Positions 60,268 through 64,000 of a stretch of 64,000 nucleotides of DNA are shown here, in pieces. Both the position numbers and the translations under genes were made by a program. The notes beneath the pieces were generated by a model that was not told where the DNA came from, did no database searches, and saw only the letters and a list, made by a program, of their open reading frames with translations. The DNA comes from Natrinema sp046097095. GTDB lineage: Archaea; Halobacteriota; Halobacteria; Halobacteriales; Natrialbaceae. How positions within the stretch are numbered: the stretch's first letter is position 1; the number at the start of each line of letters is the position of its first letter. The DNA is taken from positions 124,001 to 188,000 of the forward strand of contig NZ_CP175698.1 in NCBI RefSeq assembly GCF_046097095.1. Reading direction: 5' to 3'.

Positions 60268-61593
60268 TTACGAGAAATCGGCAAGCGAGGACTGGCCGGC
60301 CGACGGCCCGCCGCGAGTCGGGTCCGCGTCGGCATCGCCCGACTCCGGTTCCAGGTCGGTGTCCGACTCGGTTGCGGCCGTCCCATCCTCGAGTCCGGAA
60401 TCGGAATCATGGCCGCTCTCGTCGGTCCCCCAGCCCTCGAGACTTGCCTGATCGGCGGCCGCGAACTCGAGGTTGGCGACGCGGACGCCGAGTTTGCGGA
60501 CGGGTTCGGTCTCGAACTCGGCGAACAGATCGCGAGCGATCCGGTCGACCAACTCAGGGTCGTCGACCGGGCCGGACAGCGACCGTTCGCGCGTATTGAC
60601 GTCGTAGGGCGGCGTGACCGCCTTGACGCCGATGGTCCGATACAGCGCGCCCTCGCGCCGTGCGCGATCCGCGACGGCCGCCGCGAGCGTCTCGATCAAC
60701 TCGTACTTCGGATCAGGCGCTTCGACGGGCTTGGCGAACGCCGACTCCCGGGAGAAGCTCTTGGGGTCGCCCTTCGGCTCGACCCGGCGGTCGTCCTCGC
60801 CGCGTGCGCGAGAGTACAACTCCCGGCCGCGCTCGCCGAAGCGCTCGACCAGCGGTTCGGGATCGGCCGCCGCCACGTCGCCTGCAGTCTTGAGGCCCAT
60901 CTCCCGGAGTTCGCGGGCTGTCACGGGGCCGACGCCGTGGAGCAGATCGACCTCGAGCGGGGCCAGAAAGTCGCGGAGTTCGCCGGGTTCGACGACGGTC
61001 AGTCCGTCGGGTTTGTCGAAGTCGCTGGCGATCTTCGCGGCGCTCATCGTCGGCGCGACGCCGACGCTGACGGTCACGCCGACCTCCCGGCGGATGCGGT
61101 CCTTGATGTGGCGGGCGAAGCCGTCGGCGACCTCCCAGGCGGTCCGCTCGGTCACGTCGAGGTAGGCCTCGTCGATGCTCACCTCGCGGACCACGTCCGC
61201 GCAGTCGTGGAGGATCTCGCGGACGTCGGCCGCGACCGACTCGTAGTAGTCCATGTCGACGGGCCGGTAGTAGCCGGTCGCAGCGCGCTCGAGGTCCGTA
61301 TCGGCGATCTCGCCGTTCTCGTCGGCCGCACGTCTCGGGAGGCGCTCGAGGGCCGTCGAGATGGCCTGTGCGCTCTCGACGCCGAACTCGCGGGCCTCGT
61401 AGCTGGCGGTGGCGACCGCGCCGATCGTTTCGCCTTCTTCGTAGCCCATGCCGACGACGAGGGGCTCACCGCGGAGGTCGGGCTCGCGAAGCCGCTCGCA
61501 GGAGGCGTAGAAGCAGTCGGCGTCGACGTGGCAGACGATCCGGTCCTCGTCGTCCTCGCCTTCGACGCCCGGTAGCCGCGGCCCGTCGGACAT
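60268..61593 (-). CDS. dinB: Y-family DNA polymerase IV (Dpo4/DinB-type)
   Basis: A 441-residue translesion polymerase. Palm motifs DADCFYASCERLREP and SIDEAYLDVTE hold the catalytic acidic residues. The thumb has KPDGLTVVEPGELRDFLAPLEVDLLHGVGPVTAREL. The little-finger region ends around residue 375. The C-terminal QSSLADFS fits a PCNA-interacting peptide (Q-x2-L-x2-F). An acidic insert links this motif to the core. The gene is 137 bases from the DnaJ gene on the same strand. Confidence 0.93.
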   Translation of the reverse strand: MSDGPRLPGVEGEDDEDRIVCHVDADCFYASCERLREPDLRGEPLVVGMGYEEGETIGAVATASYEAREFGVESAQAISTALERLPRRAADENGEIADTDLERAATGYYRPVDMDYYESVAADVREILHDCADVVREVSIDEAYLDVTERTAWEVADGFARHIKDRIRREVGVTVSVGVAPTMSAAKIASDFDKPDGLTVVEPGELRDFLAPLEVDLLHGVGPVTARELREMGLKTAGDVAAADPEPLVERFGERGRELYSRARGEDDRRVEPKGDPKSFSRESAFAKPVEAPDPKYELIETLAAAVADRARREGALYRTIGVKAVTPPYDVNTRERSLSGPVDDPELVDRIARDLFAEFETEPVRKLGVRVANLEFAAADQASLEGWGTDESGHDSDSGLEDGTAATESDTDLEPESGDADADPTRGGPSAGQSSLADFS

Positions 61594-61707
61594 TCGTCTA
61601 TCGGTCGATTCGTCCGAACCGACGTGAACGTTGCGCCCCTGTGCGGTGTCCGATCGGTGACGGCTCTCCGGGCGGCGACCGGCCGACGCCGCTTTCGACG
61701 GCGACGA

Positions 61708-62439
61708 CTACAGTTCGTACGCCATCATCACTTCGTCGACGTACTCGCCGTCGATCGTGTAGTGGTCCTTGCGGATCGCCTCGGTGTTCCACCCGTGTGT
61801 GGTCAGGAACTCGAGCGCGGTATCGTTGACCACGGGGACGCTGTTGTACAGTTTCCGGTAGCCGTTCGCTTCGGCCCACTCGATCCCGCGCTGTAAGAGC
61901 GTGCTCCCGATTCCGTGGCCCCGATAGGCCTCGCGGACGCCGACCGTCTGCCGGGCGACCTCTCGCACCGGATCGAGCTGGTGAAGATCGAGGTGGGTCC
62001 AGCCAACGACTTCGCCGTCGACGGTCGCGACGAAAAATCGACGCGATTCCACCGCGTTATGTCTGGTGACCGCGTTTTCGTACAGTAGTTGCTCGGCGAT
62101 CGTCTCGGCGACGACGTAGGTCTCTTCGGACGTAACGTCCCGGATCGTCTCGACGAGCCCGTCGAAGTCACGCTGGCGAGCGGGACGAACGGTCAGGGTG
62201 AATTCGTCCAACTCGTGCTTTTCGATAGCCCCGAACTCGAGCGCCACTCGGAGCGTCCCGCCGTCCTCCTCGAGGTAGCCGTCCGATTTGAGTTCCTCGA
62301 GACGCGTTCGAAACTCCTCGGTGGGCAGGGAGACGACGTCCAAGAGCTTGTGGCGTTCGGCGGTTCCGTGTCGCTCGACGTACTCGTACATGCGTTTGTT
62401 GACGTCCGAGGAAAACGCTGGCCGTTCTCTCGCGTCCAT
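61708..62439 (-). CDS. GNAT N-acetyltransferase with N-terminal winged-helix
   Basis: The 243-residue protein starts with a winged-helix-like region: VNKRMYEYVERHGTAERHKLLDVVSLPTEEFRTRLEELKSDGYLEEDGGTLRVAL (about 13-67). The GNAT domain follows (about 80-243) with acetyl-CoA loop VREAYRGHGIGSTLLQRGIEWAEANGYRKLYNSV. The fusion suggests DNA- or RNA-linked acetylation, though the N-part might be a separate structural element. Start at ATG 62439. Confidence 0.8.
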   Translation of the reverse strand: MDARERPAFSSDVNKRMYEYVERHGTAERHKLLDVVSLPTEEFRTRLEELKSDGYLEEDGGTLRVALEFGAIEKHELDEFTLTVRPARQRDFDGLVETIRDVTSEETYVVAETIAEQLLYENAVTRHNAVESRRFFVATVDGEVVGWTHLDLHQLDPVREVARQTVGVREAYRGHGIGSTLLQRGIEWAEANGYRKLYNSVPVVNDTALEFLTTHGWNTEAIRKDHYTIDGEYVDEVMMAYEL

Positions 62440-62594
62440 ACTGACGGTATGGACTACGTTCGCTTATCCTTGTCCATCGTTGGCATGACACGTATGGTGG
62501 TTCGACGCCGTCGCTGTCGCTGGCCTCACGTGAAACTCGAGGGGGAGTTGCGCCGACCGGGTCGCGGCTCGAGCCGAACTCGAGCGGTATTCGG

Positions 62595-62924
62595 TCAGTT
62601 GTACCCTCGCCATTTCTTACCGCACTGCGTACATTTGAAGAACCGCGTCGGTGGCTCGTCGGCCGAGGCGGTCTGCTTGAGCGTGTACCACGCCTCCTGA
62701 TTGCCACAGTCGTCGCAGACGACGTCGGTGGCCTTCGGTTTGCCCTCGAAGTTGGCGTTCTCGTCGGATTCGATCACGTCGTTGTCGGTCTGGGACTCCG
62801 TCGTGACGAACGCGTCCTCCTGTTCGCGGTCTCGCTCGCTCGAGGCCCCGCAGTCGTCGTTCGTACAGACCATGCGGTCGTCTCGCGCTTTCATCATCGA
62901 ACCGCAATCATCGCAAAACTGCAT
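62595..62924 (-). CDS. tfs: Transcription factor S (TFS)
   Basis: A 109-residue protein. N-terminal zinc ribbon MQFCDDCGSMMKARDDRMVCTNDDCG, an acidic linker, and the TFIIS-like C-terminal ribbon CDDCGNQEAWYTLKQTASADEPPTRFFKCTQCGKKWRGYN. The Asp-Glu in SADEP is the hairpin tip that stimulates RNA polymerase cleavage. The true ATG is 62924; longer upstream frame is a shadow of other genes. It rescues stalled RNA polymerase. Confidence 0.95.
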   Translation of the reverse strand: MQFCDDCGSMMKARDDRMVCTNDDCGASSERDREQEDAFVTTESQTDNDVIESDENANFEGKPKATDVVCDDCGNQEAWYTLKQTASADEPPTRFFKCTQCGKKWRGYN

Positions 62925-62988
62925 CGAAATCAGGTACGAACTCGAGACGCAAAAGTACTCCACTCGCCCGGCCGCGCGACGCTCACCG

Positions 62989-63414
62989 TCAGTACGCGTC
63001 CTCGAGCGCCTCGTCCTCGCGGACGATGGGACAGTCGGCGACCCGAAACGTGGTGGTCGTCGGCACGGAGAGGATATCGGTCCCGTCGCGGGTACACGCG
63101 GTCTCCGGCGGTTCGGCAAAGTGCTCACAGTCGTGACAGTAGGGCTGCTTCTCGACTTCGCGAACGGTCCGATCGGTCGATTGCTCGGCGTCGGCCGGAT
63201 CGGCCGCATCGTCGGCCTCGAGCCGTTCCCAGAGCCGATCGATGTCGATGTCGGCGTCGTCCTGTCGATCGAAGAGGTCGTCGAACGCCGGCTCGCTCGC
63301 GTCCGTGCGGTCCGCGTCCGACCGATTCGCGACCGTCGTCGCGAGGTCGCCGAGCGGCTCGGCCTCGGTTCGCGCTCCGTCGTCCTGCTCATCACGCTCG
63401 TTTCGCTCGGTCAT
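62989..63414 (-). CDS. Acidic haloarchaeal zinc-site protein of unknown function
   Basis: A 141-residue acidic protein. The last third has QPYCHDCEHFAEPPETACTRDGTDILSVPTTTTFRVADCPIV, with four cysteines and two histidines that could bind zinc. The first part is an acidic low-complexity region. It overlaps the upstream partial gene by four bases (TGA/ATG), so both are translated together. I cannot name its function. Confidence 0.65.
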   Translation of the reverse strand: MTERNERDEQDDGARTEAEPLGDLATTVANRSDADRTDASEPAFDDLFDRQDDADIDIDRLWERLEADDAADPADAEQSTDRTVREVEKQPYCHDCEHFAEPPETACTRDGTDILSVPTTTTFRVADCPIVREDEALEDAY

Positions 63415-64000
63415 CGCTCGTCACCGTCGTCGTCGGCCGCTCGAGTCGATCGAGCCTGCGCCACACTCGCCTCGCGATCGGCGGCCGCCTCGAGTGCCTC
63501 GAAGACCTCGTCGGTCGGCGGGTCGCCGGCGTCGTCGGCTCCCTCGATCGCGGGCGGATCGCCGGTCACCAGCCGATGTGAGCCGAAGATCGAGGACCGT
63601 TCGGCCACGTCCGCGAACTGACTCGCACAGCGGGGACATTCGGGAGCGGTCAGCAGCGCGATATCGACGCTCGAGCCGCAGTCCTCGCAGGTCGCCGTCC
63701 GGATTCCGAGCCGGTTCGCCGCGAGCTGGAGTCGCTCGGCTGCGACACGGCGACGCCGCCGCTCGGCAAGGGCGTCTCGCTGTTCTCGAAGCTCGAGGAC
63801 GGTCTGTGCGAGGACCGTCGACCGCTCTGCGAGCGCGTCTGTTTCGTCGAGTAGCTCCTCGAGGACGGTCTCAAAGTTGTCGAACCCGCGATCGACGCGG
63901 TCGGCGAGGGCCGCACGGTCCTCGTCGAGCGTCTCGAACGCCGCTGCACTCGCGAGATCGTGGTGGTCGTGCTCGGCCGGTGCCTTCGCGTCGGTCTCGC
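63411..64000 (-). CDS. Coiled-coil zinc-ribbon protein, 5' end outside window
   Basis: The reading frame runs open from the window edge to TGA at 63411-63413, 196 visible residues. It starts ETDAKAPAEHDHHDLASAAAFETLDEDR and continues in a long charged helix (AERSTVLAQTVLELREQRDALAERRRRR), likely coiled coil. A zinc ribbon then follows: TATCEDCGSSVDIA..APECPRCASQF. A disordered acidic C-terminus ends the protein. The frame has no internal stop. The only visible starts are internal GTGs, so the gene begins beyond 64000. Function unknown; it is coupled to the next gene. Confidence 0.7.
   Translation of the reverse strand, partial: ETDAKAPAEHDHHDLASAAAFETLDEDRAALADRVDRGFDNFETVLEELLDETDALAERSTVLAQTVLELREQRDALAERRRRRVAAERLQLAANRLGIRTATCEDCGSSVDIALLTAPECPRCASQFADVAERSSIFGSHRLVTGDPPAIEGADDAGDPPTDEVFEALEAAADREASVAQARSTRAADDDGDER

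Noticed and set aside
1..64000. Insertion sequences, transposases, rRNA genes or replication origin
   Set aside because: None could be recognised; the only mobile-type sequence is the integrase relic and ATPase near the left end.

Overview
This window looks like the chromosome of a halophilic archaeon (class Halobacteria, probably a Natrialbales member such as Natrinema or Haloterrigena; the genus is a guess). The evidence is high GC with pervasive CTCGAG-type words, very acidic proteins, haloarchaeal promoters (BRE plus TATA about 27-30 nt before leaderless start codons), a class II tRNA-Ser, archaeal information-processing genes (Spt5, SecE, TFS, MBF1, PolX, a Dpo4-type polymerase), twin-arginine signals and many haloarchaea-specific small zinc proteins.

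Region by region. 1-2.9 kb: remnant of an integrated element, with a chimeric decayed tyrosine recombinase, an ATPase_2/DUF234 protein and AT-richer gene-free DNA ending in a tRNA-like 3' fragment. 2.9-6.8 kb: a TauE/SafE permease and a small ABC exporter divergent from its GbsR/MarR-type regulator across a palindromic operator. 6.9-14.8 kb: a sulfur-trafficking and thiol-redox island (DsrE, TusA, rhodanese-metallo-beta-lactamase, split YeeE/YedE transporter, decayed VIT1/CCC1-like gene, haem-copper-oxidase-like protein, CBS protein, thioredoxin and thioredoxin reductase). 14.8-19 kb: four universal stress protein genes (five Usp domains) mixed with small enzymes and regulators. 19-22.8 kb: MaoC hydratase, MFS permease, sugar-nucleotide epimerase. 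22.8-24.9 kb: sparse DNA holding three miniature zinc-finger proteins. 24.9-29.8 kb: PEP carboxylase, tRNA-Ser(CGA) and an orphan Fe-S electron-transfer subunit. 29.8-43.6 kb: a secreted beta-helix protein, LeuA/CimA, and DNA repair and housekeeping genes (endonuclease V, PolX, Mut7-C, rhomboid, Spt5-SecE). 44.2-57.1 kb: a starch/maltodextrin locus. 57.2-64 kb: AlaX, MBF1, a membrane DnaJ protein, a Dpo4-type polymerase, a GNAT, TFS and zinc/coiled-coil proteins.

How the genes work together. The starch locus forms a near-complete route: an ABC importer (lipoprotein, two permeases, ATPase), a GH15 glucoamylase-like and a GH13 amylase-like enzyme without visible signal peptides, a D-gluconate-dehydratase-like enolase-superfamily enzyme and a KDPG/KDG aldolase (semi-phosphorylative Entner-Doudoroff steps), with a TrmB-family regulator. 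GAGTA-type half sites near several promoters suggest TrmB control. The sulfur island combines thiosulfate-type uptake, sulfane-sulfur carriers, persulfide oxidation and thiol reduction. Starts, promoters and operators are read by eye; family assignments come from recalled motifs, not database searches.
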